From assembly GCF_032854445.1 (NCBI RefSeq), contig NC_088296.1, positions 19,211,485 through 19,275,484 on the forward strand: a DNA stretch of 64,000 nucleotides, in the 5' to 3' direction. Origin of the DNA: Liolophura sinensis (lineage: Eukaryota > Mollusca > Polyplacophora > Chitonida > Chitonidae). The notes under the pieces are model-generated. The model worked only from the letters and a program-made list of their open reading frames with translations. It searched no databases and was not told the DNA's origin. A program made the position numbers and the translations under genes. How positions within the stretch are numbered: the first letter of the stretch is position 1; each line of letters starts with the position of its first letter. Positions 24,168 through 35,269 of the stretch are shown one piece after another.

Positions 24168-24537
24168 GTACTAACAATGGACTGTGAGAAATGTGATCAT
24201 GAACTCTGTAAGGGTAAGGCAATGTTTAGTGTGCTTGGTTTATAGAGACGCTAACGTAAACTGTAACAGGCACATTACAGTTTCCAGTTCATAAAATTTT
24301 ACCCAAGTTCAATTCTACTTCTTTATGGACACATTTATGGACTTAAGAATGGTTATCAAGCCACAATAACAGAAGGACTCAGTCTGTTTTGTTTATTCAG
24401 TTGCATTCCATGCATGTGTGTATTTGTTTTTCTTGTCGATTGATTAATCTAGGTGTTGTTTTATGCCATGGACTTTAAGGCACAAAGTGATCCCTTCTGT
24501 GTACTGGATTAGATCATAAACAGTAAGAGTAACTGTA

Positions 24538-24554
24538 AAGAAAGGGGGATAAAA
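24538..24554 (+). promoter_or_regulatory. Polypurine tract of Gypsy copy 2
   Basis: AAAGAAAGGGGGATAAAA lies directly before the 3' LTR start at 24555. That is the expected place for second-strand priming. Confidence 0.75.
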
Positions 24555-24669
24555 TGTATGTTCATACACTAGGATGTAAAGCCTCGTTTGGCGGGACGTG
24601 GGTTGCAACGAGATATATTAAAGATTACCGAACATGGCAGACAGCTGTGGCAAGCGTCAGTATCTTACA
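24555..24669 (+). repeat. 3' LTR of Gypsy copy 2
   Basis: TGTATGTTCATACACT to CAGTATCTTACA. It is 14 bases shorter than the 5' LTR, mainly through loss around GGTGCCTTACCCCCAAT, and differs at several further bases. The element is therefore not recent. Confidence 0.88.
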
Positions 24670-24752
24670 GGGGTGACTCGACACAGGATTGATCCTGGAT
24701 CTACTGCTCCCGAAGCGGACGCTCTACCAACTGTGCTATCTGGGCCAGTAAG
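24670..24752 (-). repeat. SINE2 tRNA-like head (split by Gypsy), copy 2
   Basis: On the minus strand it reads GGCCCAGATAGCACAGTTGG, then CGCTTCGGGAGCAGTAGATC and GGATCAATCC. The D-arm and T-arm-like parts are recognisable, and the anticodon-loop position carries CGG as in tRNA-Pro. There is no sign of a complete acceptor stem, so it is not a functional tRNA gene. Confidence 0.82.
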
Positions 24753-24865
24753 TGCATATTTAGGCTAAACGTAAGCAGACTATGGGATAAAATGGATTTC
24801 CTTAGTTGATTTATGTGGATGGAATATAGTGATTTTATACACCAAACATAAAAGTAGGCAGGGGC

Positions 24866-25121
24866 TTTCTTGGCTCAGTCGGTTAGAGCGCTAGCGCAGC
24901 GTAATTACCCAGAAGTCTCTCAACAATGTAGTCGCTGTGAGATCAACTCCAGCTCATGCTGGCTTCCTCTCCGGCCGTACAGGGTAAGGTTTGCCAGCGA
25001 TGGTCGTGGGTTTCCCCCGGGCTTTGCCCGGTTTCCTCCCACCATAATGCTGGTCGCCGTCGTATAAGTGAAATATTTTTCAGTACGGCGTAAAACACCA
25101 ATCAAATAAATAAATAAAATA
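24866..25121 (+). repeat. SINE1 with target-site duplication, copy 2
   Basis: Full-length SINE1 flanked by AAGTAGGCAG on both sides (24852 and 25122 regions). The same insertion, inverted, lies at 38732-38996. Copy 1 shows the uninterrupted site near 10845-10860 (AAATAAGTAAGCAGAACACA). Confidence 0.92.
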
Positions 25122-25840
25122 TAAGTAGGCAGAGCACACATACGTAACTTAGCAGCAGCCGTATTACAAAGTGTGTATTATTCAAGGGGAGGAACTCGTG
25201 CATTTATTTGTCATAACAAACCGAAATACGCATGTATTTTCTTTCAATTTTGCCACACGGAATCCCAAATACTTACGTGTTTAACTTTCGCATGCCATTA
25301 GAGAAATGTTTAGACATTGTGAAATGATCAGTTGGTAATAAAGAAAATAATAACCAGGGAAATTTTAGAGCCACTGTCTCAAAAATAAACTAAAATTTCT
25401 AAATTATTTAAATTAAAAAAAATGCAAACAGGATTAAATTTTCTGTCGGCACATCAAACCAAACACTAACATAAGTTCTCTTCCCACTGGACATATTTCT
25501 GATAATCTGATTTGCACCATCTTTTATACATTTGCTAAAATGCAAAATCCGGGAAAATTTAGGATAGTCTTGTTACCAAGGCAACCGCCATTGTGAAAAT
25601 TGCGTGTTGGTCAGATTTATCTCATATCCCTACCACTACAGTTTCGTGAAATGGGCTAAAGGCCAGCCTTGTGCTGCTGGAGTTAAACTCAAACGTAAAA
25701 TTAAAAACTAATATAGGAGTAGATTGCGGGGAAAATGTGTCACTGTGTGACGTCAAAAATTGATAGCGGAAAGTGACACTTCTAGTTCGCAAGTGATAAC
25801 GTGAGATTTTACAGACACTGAAAAGGTGCTTTTATATACC
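25122..25840. other. Non-coding segment of copy 2, mirrors 38040-38730
   Basis: No gene seen. It aligns in reverse with 38040-38730 (TTTGCCACACGGAATCCC near 25250 against GGGATTCCGTTTGGCAAAA near 38590). Copy 1 lacks about 25300-25815: its sequence jumps at AAAAGG near 11037. Confidence 0.75.
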
Positions 25841-26072
25841 ATTCAGTGTATGTAATCTAGGCGACGACCCTCGTATGCCGGCCGTCAACCAATAAGATCA
25901 ATAATTGTAAGGCCAATTACCAAAATGACATTAAACACAAATTACCAAGAACTAAGAAAGTATATAAAGTACAAAAATAGGACGGAATCATACAAAGAGA
26001 ATCAGATAACAGTTTTCAGTTATGAAGGAAAGGCGCAAGAAATGTTCTAGGCGACTGAGAGAAATCAGTACT

Positions 26073-26129
26073 CACGCCCTTTACTGACTACGAATGGTAT
26101 GTGAATGTCGGACTTGACGCTTATATTCA
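26073..26129 (+). mobile_element. 57-bp Naiad 3' stub, copy 2 specific
   Basis: CGCCCTTTACTGACTACGAA to GACTTGACGCTTATA is the extreme 3' end of the other Naiad subfamily, in plus orientation. It interrupts CAGTATTCAAATTG, which is continuous in copy 1 (11274) and copy 3 (near 37810). TACTCA and TATTCA flank it as a likely target duplication. Confidence 0.75.
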
Positions 26130-26513
26130 AATTGTGTACCTGGGCAGAATATCAGTTGTCGATAACAAAAAGATGTTGGGCTCTGATTACAACTGTTTAT
26201 ATGGCCAAACGCATATTCAACACGATGAATATTTTGCCCCTAATCCCGGGTTAAGCCGAATTAGACACAATCATAAAGCAGAGCGCCAGAGACACTGAAC
26301 GCTCTGTCAATATTTACATACAAGAGAATTCAGTGAATTTAGTGAGCCCGTTTCATGAAATAACCTTGACACAATAACCTAGGTTTGGCAGTAATAACTT
26401 GTGATGATAAAACTGAAACCATCCATATTGTTATAAAGCCCGCGAGAGAGGAAACCGTTTTGGACTTTGTACAAATACAGGTCAAGATAAGATGTACTGT
26501 ATTGGGAGTCGTT

Positions 26514-26744
26514 TTAGTGGTTTCCTTTAAATTTGGTATTCACAGCATTTGCTATATATGGATTGTGTAAAGCCAGCAGATCATCAATATACCGTTTATT
26601 TAATAAAAAAGTTCGTGTCTGCTGAGGATTACTCCTTAATAGTTTCTGCTTAAAGTCACACTCATATGAGAACAGGTATAGGTCGGCCAAAAGCTGGGGG
26701 AGAGGGAGGCATACATTGTACACTTTACACAAATACATATACAC
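26514..26744 (-). pseudogene. Naiad RT motif B-C fragment
   Basis: Open frame with ADLYLFSYECDFKQKLLRSN followed by KRYIDDLLALHNPYIANAV. The YIDD tetrad is the RT catalytic motif C. Flanking frames are shifted, so this is a relic. Confidence 0.8.
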
Positions 26745-27728
26745 TGTTGATATATGGTTTCCCCTAATTTAACATACTAGTAGATGTTATTACTGAGAAA
26801 TTCAAGCAACTAGATGAAGATGAAAACATCCCTTGAATGGTAACCCTTGTGTGTAGGAGAAATGAAGAGAGCTTTGTTGCCTCTGACTTTAATGTGGCGG
26901 TGACCATATTTATTATAACACAGATAAAATTAGAGATGAAATTACATCAATTAAATCTGTAAAGAACTGTTGTATAGAGAGTGGAGAAATAACAAGTGGG
27001 GAAGTCCTTATAGTGTGCGTGTATTTGAGTGTCTAGTTCTTCGGTGAAATGTTTTGAGTGTTTAAGGATCCACACAGATAAAGCCTGAATTTGTTTGACC
27101 AGCACAACAACACCTTTCCAAAAATGCTTGTACTTCTTGTAGTGCCTCCCTTAAGAGATTTGATACAAGTCTGGTGGTACAGCTTCTCGATCCCGCCAGA
27201 AAGCGAGCTTTGCGTGGAGATCTATGCATTTTTCGAATTCAGTGAAGTTGTGGTATATCGGTGTGACGGGAAGGTACAGACACACTCCTCTTTTTGAGAA
27301 AGGATCGATGCTTGTTAAAAAGTTCCTCCAGAGTATTGGTCGTTCTAGATCACGTTGATGTGGTAACAGAATGGTGACAGAATTCTCTGAAGGTTACCAA
27401 GCACCTTTCGCACGATAGGATTGTTCAGAACCTGTTTATCTGTCGCATAAGTGTTAGCGTTATCATAGTGCATTGCACAGGCAACATTTTTTTTACTAGC
27501 TGAAGGAATGTGTCAAGGACGGAAGACTCTACCGAAAACACAGTTTTCTTATTAGCTCTCATATTTACACGTGTCATTCTCGGCTCTCTTTACTGAGAAC
27601 CCTGGCAAGCAGATTTCGAAGATCATCATTATTTAAAATATTAAGGCTACCAGTCAAGACACGTTTACATGGATGGCAGGTAAAATCTGACGATTCACAC
27701 TCCCAACTGTATCTACCAGAAGTATATT

Positions 27729-27830
27729 TATTTATTTATTTATTTGATTGGTGTTTTACGCCGTACTCAAGAATATTTCACTTATATGACGGCGGCCAGC
27801 ATTATGGTGGGTGAGAACCGGGGGGAGCCC
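27729..27830 (-). repeat. 5'-truncated SINE1 in Naiad, copy 2
   Basis: Only the 3' ~100 bases of SINE1 are present, flanked by a 17-bp duplication GTATCTACCAGAAGTAT. The mirrored copy at 35883-35983 has the same truncation point and duplication. Confidence 0.93.
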
Positions 27831-28254
27831 GTATCTACCAGAAGTATAGTCAGACATCTCAAAATTTTTAAACGTTTTCGCGTCATTAAATATCTAGGAA
27901 TTGGTATAGTACATGGGGGGCTCTCCTGTGTTAAAGTAATTCGGCACAAAGTTGCTAGGCGCTGAACCGTATAAAAGTCGCTAAATGTTGATTGAATCAA
28001 GGCTATCTAGGAACTATAAATTTAGGAACAGTCTATTTTAACAGTCTGAACTGTTCTGACTGGATGATTAAGTCGAAAATAGGATATGTCCTGACAGACA
28101 CGGATCAGATAAGGTAGTACAGAAAGTGCGGAAGAGGGCGTTACTTGTGGGGAAGTGCATATAATACTGTGTTCACAGCGTGCATGCTATCACTTGTTTT
28201 AGAAAAACCTACCAGGTGGCTAACAGTTATCTTGCTGTGAATCGACACCTTATT

Positions 28255-29420
28255 ATTTCTAGGCGACTGAGTAAAATGAATATTGAAATTGTGTACCTTG
28301 CCAGAATATCAGTTGTCGAAAACAAAATGTGTACCTCAGCTGGGCTTTAGGCGTAACTATTCATATATTCAACGTGGCGACCTGATTGAACCCGATGAAT
28401 ATTTTGCCCCTAATCCCGGGTTAAACAGAATTAGACACAATGGTGAAGCAGAGCGCCAGATATACTGAACGCTCTGTCAATATTAACATACAAGAGAACT
28501 GTGCTCATGGTAAATTTAGTGAAGGCGTTTTATGGAATAACCTTGACACACTAGGTTTTGCAGAAATAAATTGTGATGTTGTTTGAAATTGTTACACAGA
28601 CACGTAGGATCTACCAAATGGTTTAAAGCGAGTTATGTACACGCCAAAATACAGAACCCTTCGGTATATTGCTGTTTCAATAAGGATAATTTTAGTGTCA
28701 ACTTGGAAACCATCCCTATTGTCGTGAAATCTACGAGAGAAAACTGTTTTGATCTTTACACAAATAAGAACCAAATAACGTGTACTGTAGTGGGAGTCTG
28801 TGGTTTCCTTTAAATCCAGCGAAGGTTGGTAAATATCTTTCAGAGCTTTTGCTATGTATGGATTGTGTAAAGCGAGCAGATCATAAATATACCGTTTAGT
28901 TAATGAGAAAGATCGTGCCTGGTACGGATTACTCCTTAATAATTTCTATATATTGTCAGACTCTTATGAGAAAAGGTATAGCTCGGCCAAACGATTGTGG
29001 GGGTGGTGGGGCGGAGTGGTACATAATTTGTGCCCATGGGAATACATATACACTGTTGATATATGGTTTCCCCGAATTTCACATAGATATTATTATTGAG
29101 AAATTTAAGCAACTCGATGAAGAGGAAAACATCCCTTGAATGATAACTGTAGCATGTAGGAGAACTGAAGAAGGCTTTGTTGCCTCTGACATTAATGTAG
29201 TGCTGTTGTGCAGTTAAAAAAAATATCAGGCGTTAAGTGTATGTGGATTCTTAAAAACTCCAAACGTCTCACTGAAGAACTACACGTACCTACCCTCAAA
29301 TACGCGTACAGTATAAGGACGTCATTAATTGGTATTTCTCCACTCTCTATACTATATCTTTCTAAAAATATGACGAGGGGAAGTAATTTGATGTGTGTAC
29401 ACATACCATGTACCAAATCT
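28255..29420 (-). mobile_element. Second Naiad subfamily B fragment, copy 2
   Basis: Abuts the previous copy head to tail at TTTCTAGGCGACTGAG. On the minus strand RT motif C is degraded (KRYIYDLLALHNPYIAKAL), followed by SLDLKETT and the C-terminal block with frameshifts. It is closest in direct orientation to 11270-12360. Segment 29420-30200 continues the match with non-coding sequence (see 12360-13140). Confidence 0.72.
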
Positions 29421-30195
29421 AGTGATAGTCTTGTGGCAGGACGAGTCCATGCCGCCAACTATCACTAAACTGTCAGTACCGAACTGCCAGCAACAAGTAT
29501 CATTTGTAAAGTCCTTGGTATGAGACGTCTAGTTTCTAACATCAAATTGGATGTCTGTTCCCAAATTAAGCAAAGTTATTGACTGTAATGTCTTTGTGGT
29601 CTGTATGAGTTCGGGTTTAATTTTTTGTCTTGGATTAGTTGAGTCTGTATTTTGTTATGTATTTATAAATTATAAATAATCAACATACAATACTCACGCT
29701 TAAGCGAGCTATTCTAGAAGATAAAAACTATCACACAGACATGCGGCGTGGAGCCCATTTTAGCGCTCGACCATGCATAATTTCAAAGGGACACGTCCTT
29801 GCTTTTTTTCTATGAGACTCCGGGAGACAAGGTTTTTATGAGGCGAATGCAGTGTGTGTGCGGAGCCCAGACGTCAGTATAGACCCTGTGGTGCAGTATC
29901 GATAGTTAAAGAAAAGATTAAACCTTTGAAACTGTAAATAAGTTATGCTTGCGCTAGGGTGTACGTTACCTAATTGTAAACAAATGGGAAAATACTTGTT
30001 TGGTTTAAGTGAAACTAAAGGTTTGGCAAGTTGCAAGAAACTGCTTAGAGGTAATACTCCCGACGTAAGTCTGTACGCATTCGACGGCATTGTGAAAAAG
30101 CTTTGTGGGTACTAATGAAGGTGGTAATAGAGTTAAGAAAATGGTGTAACATTACCAGGGTTGGCTGCTTGCTATAGCCACTGACAAGAATACCC

Positions 30196-30265
30196 TTTAT
30201 TTATTTATTTGTTTATTTATTTACAGGTGCAGATCATACCCTACTGAAGAATGTTTCACTTATAC
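30196..30265 (-). repeat. SINE1 tail fragment
   Basis: TTTATTTATTTGTTTATTTA, then CCCTACTGAAGAATGTTTCA, matches the reverse of the SINE1 3' end, strongly diverged. From 30265 to 30715 I see nothing I can name. Confidence 0.55.
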
Positions 30266-30714
30266 GTACATCTACAACAAATAGCTGTGAAAACACCGTC
30301 TTCAGGGTTGTAAGGCTGGTCGTTTGATTTTTAAACATGAACAAAATCCTCGAAGTGCCTCATTTTTTCAGCTGACAGTTGAATTAAAATAACCTCAGCT
30401 CACCGCGTTGTCTAAAGCGGGATGCTATCATCCCTGGCTGTCTGTTTTTATTTTGCCACCATCCGGCAATCTGTAATGTGTAGAAGACATCTTCAACGAA
30501 CGCCAGACTGCGCCGACGGACACATGAACACAGTCACCCGCTTATTTCCCACACAGTCCTCGTAGACAGTGCGTGCAGGCCAGATTACAAATTCCTCTTC
30601 ATTCTACGAAATTGCGCCTTGTACATGTAGCTATTTATCTTCAAACAAAATTAACTACTAGACCAAGACCTGCTCCCCAGCACATTTAATGTTTCGTTAC
30701 CTGTGTGAACATAT

Positions 30715-31250
30715 AATTCTAGTGCGACTTACTTGAATGTCGCGTCTGGTGTATTTTGCGGTATAAATATTTACGGAAGTTGATGTCATTATACTATGAC
30801 TAACTTAATTGTCAAGCCTGGGATATTTGGCACTTATGGATACTTAGAGGAATTGTTGTCATTGTTGTGTGACTAACTTTAGTGTTAAGTCTGGGGTATT
30901 TGGAACTATAGATAGTTAAAGTAATTGGTGTCAGTATTGTGTGACTAAAAGGGATGTCAACGCTGGGGTATTTGGCACTACAGATTTTTAGGACAATTAG
31001 CGTCAGTGTTGTGTGACCAACTGGGGCGTCAATTCTGTGGTATTCGGCACTGTAGGTACTTAGGGGAATTGCTTCCTGTATTCCGTGACTAACTTGTCAA
31101 GTCTAGTGCATTTGTCACTATAGATACCTTGGGGAACTGATTTCAGTATTGTGTGACTAACAAGGGTGTCAAGTCTGGGGTATGTGGCGCTATATACACA
31201 TAGTGGAATTATTGTCAACTTTGCGTGACTGAAAGCGGAGTCAGGCAACT
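30715..31250. repeat. ~70-bp tandem repeat, 7-8 diverged units
   Basis: The phrase TTGTGTGACTAAC recurs near 30793, 30864, 30936, 31009, 31080, 31149 and 31221, spacing 68-73. Between recurrences, GTCAAGTCTGGGGTATTTGG and an ACTATAGATA-type block are repeated. Units differ by about a fifth of their bases. The array lies in the spacer between copies 2 and 3. Confidence 0.9.
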
Positions 31251-31937
31251 CCTGGATGGATGTTGTGTCACTAGGGCAAGGAGTGCTCTCATCACACAGA
31301 GTTTATGTGTTAATGAACGGGACTCAAATAACATACCGCTCGTTCGAAACAGACAGATAAGGCTGAAGAAGATGAGGAGGTTTATCTGCGTTAAGCTTTG
31401 ATGTTTGAAATCGTGTCAGCGTGAAAGTTTGTTTTTTTACAGATAAATATCTTGTACATATTAGGTATGCTGGTACATGGAGTGACTCAAGTATCTGTAC
31501 TATATAAATAAAGTTCTCACAACCGCATTCTTCTAATCGTGTGGCTACAGCACAAATGGATTTCACCATGTGCATTACAAAGCACTAATGTGTTTTAACT
31601 TAATTTAATAGTAGACAGGATTTCACACTTTTGGATAAAAACAGCAGACGGTCCCCGTTTGCGGCATTTTAAAGTTGACGTGGAAGTACACTAGACACTA
31701 TTCATTAACAGATTCTTGAGTTATATAATGTCATATATATGAGTATATAATGTCATCAGCCATGTGGGAATGTTTGTATTTATATTGGAGCTAATTTCCT
31801 AAGCAGACAGTTTTTGTTAACATCAAGTATATTCTGCAGTTGAACAATTGATTGTATTATTTTCACCGGTTACTTGTGAACATTTCTTAACTATAATACT
31901 TCCTGTCGTCGCTGCTCTTGTTTTACACTCAAATATT

Positions 31938-32143
31938 AGTCTGGTAATTTTAACAGAAAGTCTGTTGCCTGGGTGATACTAGTGTGAATTCTATTAGTCT
32001 GTCATGTTTAACATAATGTTCTGTTCATCTAACAGAATCTTTACGTTGAAGTAACAGAATGCGTGCTTTATATTTAACAGAACAATCTGATGCAATAGCA
32101 GAATACATTCTGGCATCAAACATTCTGTTAAAATTAACAGATT
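31938..32143. mobile_element. Small MITE-like element with ~20-bp terminal inverted repeats
   Basis: The left end GTCTGGTAATTTTAACAGA and the right end TCTGTTAAAATTAACAGAT are inverted copies, both flanked by TA. Inside, TAACAGAAT recurs several times. There is no coding capacity. A TA target suggests a Tc1/mariner-mobilised element, which is an inference. Confidence 0.6.
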
Positions 32144-32399
32144 AAGTTTTAAGTGTACTCTTCTATATAGTCTTCATTAAATAGGATATAGTTCCGTAGG
32201 TCAATGTAAATGTATTTATTTTAATGCAGTTTAACACTCTACGATGTCTACAATGAATACAGATTATTCAACACGCTTTTAGCTGTTACCTAATCAAATG
32301 ACATGTAGAATTGTCGATTTGCCTATTGTAGATGCATATGTAAACGACATGTTCTGTCTTTGCTAATTTCATATTACATACATGTAATACAAAATTTCT

Positions 32400-32510
32400 A
32401 TGGGCTCTGCCGGGTTTCTCTACACCATTATGCTGGGCGCCATAGTATAATTTAAGTATTCTTGATTACGGCGTAAAATACCAATTTAAAGAATAAATAT
32501 ATTTATATAA
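32400..32510 (+). repeat. SINE1 3' fragment
   Basis: GGGCTCTGCCGGGTTTC, CACCATTATGCTGGGCGCC, TGATTACGGCGTAAAATACC and an AATAAATA tail, diverged and missing its head. From 32510 to 33020 I see only a short SINE1-tail relic in reverse near 32768-32800. Confidence 0.75.
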
Positions 32511-33023
32511 ATACGTGACGATTGTGTCATTTTTGTTTTTTAACTTGTCCGTCTGTTTTCGTTCTATTTTGAATTTTCTCATTACATGTACCGTATCGAA
32601 AACCATCCACTGTCTCGCAGCTTAAACATGTTCTCTCCATGATATGGCTGAAATCCTACCGATGTGGCGCTAAGCCGTAATTATGCATTGGCCAGAGTAG
32701 TCGATGATCGATGAACATGTACATAGGCGATTTTCACACTCAGCAACGGACAACAATTTACAAATGACTGCGGCTATACGCCATGCTCAAGAATATCTCA
32801 AATATATATATCGCGCATGCACACTCATTTCTTCACTGTACATTTAGGTCCAGTCGTCTCGTCAATCTGTTTTTATGCAGACTGAGAATAAGTAAAGTCA
32901 ATTAGATTGACATGGATAACGCTGTTTTGCCTGGGGCAATCGGAACACATAAAGACTGTTATAAAGAAGTCTTTTTTCCGTCGGACAGATATCACAAAGA
33001 GCTGACATTCGGTGAGGGGACCG

Positions 33024-33027
<4 letters not shown>

Positions 33028-33082
<55 letters not shown>
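33028..33082. repeat. (GT)n microsatellite
   Basis: About 27 GT dinucleotides, followed by a G-rich stretch to 33107. The short frame through it encodes only alternating Cys-Val and is not a gene. Confidence 0.95.
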
Positions 33083-33084
<2 letters not shown>

Positions 33085-33639
33085 GGGGAGGTAGGGGGTG
33101 GGGGGGTCCTTTACCCGTTACAAACCATTGATTTAGAAACTAGCCAGGGGACATGTAAATTGATATGTTTTATGCATTTACATGTGCAGTTAGAATAAAA
33201 ACCATGACTGGGGTAAATTAGCAAAAGGCCGTATTTCACCGGTTACAAGTGACCATTTACCAGCTATCACACTGTCGTCGCTGCTTTGGTCTTTCTCGCT
33301 ATGCTGTTCGTCTTTAACTATATTCAAATAATGTCGACTACGGGATCAGATGGAAAATGTCAGTCTCATGTAGAAACGGTAACCTTCAAAGCACTCGTCA
33401 ACCTCATCACTTAGGCGTGTGCATCCTGGTGCATTGTCGTGCTTCAAAGGCCTGACTGCAAATCGAACCCCTTTACTTTTAACGCTTAATATTGTGGTTT
33501 GTAAGGCTTGAAAGCAGTAAAAAGCACGCGCTCTTAAATCTCAATGTATTACAAATCAAACAAAAAGCACGAATTGATATGTCCCCAAAAACTTAACTAC
33601 CTGCTTATAATGGTCTCGTCTGCAAGATGCACGGATGTC

Positions 33640-34060
33640 AGCAGCTTTCATTCCATATCTCAGGCCACTGGACCAGAGTTTCATTAAAACCTGTTGTTGG
33701 CGATTTCCATTCTCATATTCAAGGGGGGACATACTGCTCAGTACATGAGTTGGTCTATCCTAAGAAAGATTGCAATTGAAAATTGATTAGACTCAAGTAA
33801 AACAACAGCCGAGGTATTGAGTAAGCAAGACGCACATAGATTATATAGGATAACTACATGTAGTATAGATTATACATTCATGGCATTTTTAATTAGAACA
33901 ATTATTGCTAGTTTGGAAAATTATTATTATTTTCACACTTATTATTATAATTAGTCCACGCAACTTAGCGGGATACCCATTGCTACTATCATGATTATTA
34001 TGGATTTACGCCATCTAGACATGCCTTAATGTCATGGTATATTGAAAGTGATGACAAAAC
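33640..34060. other. Start of copy 3; segment shared with 8940-9070 and 10263-10380
   Basis: TTCCATTCTCATATTCAAG and AACAGCCGAGGTATTG match 8941-9050. GATTATACATTCATGG and AACAATTATTGCTAGTTTG match 10270-10325, in the same direction. The Naiad copy found between these two parts in copy 1 is absent here, so this is an insertion-free version of the site. No gene seen. Confidence 0.7.
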
Positions 34061-35230
34061 AGCATTTAGAGGAATCCTAGAGCAGTGAGGCCTAATAAGT
34101 TGGACTTAACATCACTGTATTTTTTTTTACCTAATTCTGCTTAAGCCATGGAACATTTGTCAACTATCATACTTTCGTCACTCATCTGGTTTTACTGTAG
34201 AACATGCGACAGTAAGCGGTTGACGCCGCTCTTTGGTTATTTGCTGGATCTTACGTTGTCGCTTCTATGGACGTACTCCATGCTGTACGTATTTTATAGT
34301 ACATTACAAAAATGCGACAATTTTTATTAATAACGGGCTTAAAAGAAATACAAAGTATAAACTAAATACAATAGATGGTAATGGAAAATTTGTTAACTTG
34401 ATGGAATTTAAAATATATATATAATATAAGAGGCACATTGCCTCACTTTCCTCAGTGATATGTAACAACACAAGCTCTGTACATTAATATATTGCACGTC
34501 TATATAATTACAGGGAAAAGGCAGTTATAATACTTTTTTCTAATTCATAATGTTAAACTCCTTAAATCTGTTTTCGACACCAAGAAGTCATTTCCTCGAG
34601 TGACGTCATAATTATTCAGAAACCAGTGGCGTGGTGGGCAATAGGCCTGGTGAGTAATTTGTTTTATAATCGCTGCACCAACATGCTCGGTAACACAACT
34701 ACACTACTCTCTCAGCGAACACACTACATTATTTTTCACAACAAAATTTCCTCGCGTAATGACTTACTAGTTGCTAGATATAGTTGCAAGGGTTTCTTTA
34801 AAGTTTGAGACTAGATAGCCCTAAACTGATCTGTCAACTTGTCAACGTTGTCATTTCCTCGTGTCAAAGCAAGGCTTCCGGAGTTTAACATTATACATTC
34901 CAGAATAGGAATTGCTGTATATGGCTTGCGTTGCTGTGTGTCACTGACTAACCGCAATTTTCGTTGCCAGTATGACTGATTTTACACACAGCTGAATACA
35001 GTCGACTGGGTAAAAGAAAAAGACTATATATAGTTGCAAAGGTTTCTTTAAAGTAAGAGCGATACAGTATGACGCTATAAGTAATAGTATTTACACAGCA
35101 CTATATAGGGCTTAACAGATCTGTCAACTTGCTAACGTTGTCGTCCTGTTGTTTTCTGCTACGATGTAAGCGCGCGTTTTATTGATTTGTTATGTAACGC
35201 CGCTGAAGTTTTTAACATAAGATAGCATTA
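34060..35230. other. Non-coding flank in copy 3, mirrors 13850-15000
   Basis: No gene seen. It holds an internal near-duplication: GTTGCAAGGGTTTCTTTAAA with GATCTGTCAACTTG near 34780-34830, and the same phrases near 35035 and 35120. Relatives of the GTCAACTATCATAC repeat lie at 34150-34220. Confidence 0.65.
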
Positions 35231-35269
35231 CTGCCCAACAAATGCCCTAACAACGACAAGTGCACAAGT

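Larger units (their letters stand above)
20874..24669 (+). mobile_element. Decayed Ty3/Gypsy LTR retrotransposon, copy 2
   Basis: Bounded by 129-bp and 115-bp LTRs that begin TGTA and end TTACA. Order inside: gag, protease, RT, integrase. It carries many stops and frameshifts. Around 22840-22855 a deletion runs from FNSPIGRF of the RT straight to the DIDINPVIYLPVSEG region, so the RT catalytic block is lost. The RNase H domain is also absent. The copy sits inside a SINE2 at the same base position as the inverted copy at 39190-43648. It is therefore the same insertion duplicated with its surroundings, not a second jump. Confidence 0.9.
25840..28250 (-). mobile_element. Naiad subfamily B copy, copy 2 (linker, RT, 3' end)
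   Basis: Reading from the right on the minus strand: a decayed endonuclease end and the linker with SDFTYHPC and VLTGSLNILN near 27640-27700, the RT motif A region (27000-27070), then the open frame 26514-26744 with QLLADLYLFSYECDF and NKRYIDDLLALHNP. Next comes the C-terminal RT and the 3' end at about 25840. A 5'-truncated SINE1 interrupts the linker at 27729-27830 and a 57-bp Naiad stub sits at 26073-26129. It mirrors the copy at 35270-38040. Confidence 0.8.

Noticed and set aside
30715-31250. CRISPR-like array
   Set aside because: Units are continuous diverged tandem repeats of about 70 bp with no short constant repeat separated by unique spacers, in animal DNA.
32912-33094. Small frame with alternating Cys-Val
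   Set aside because: Translation of a (GT)n microsatellite; no start context or homologue.
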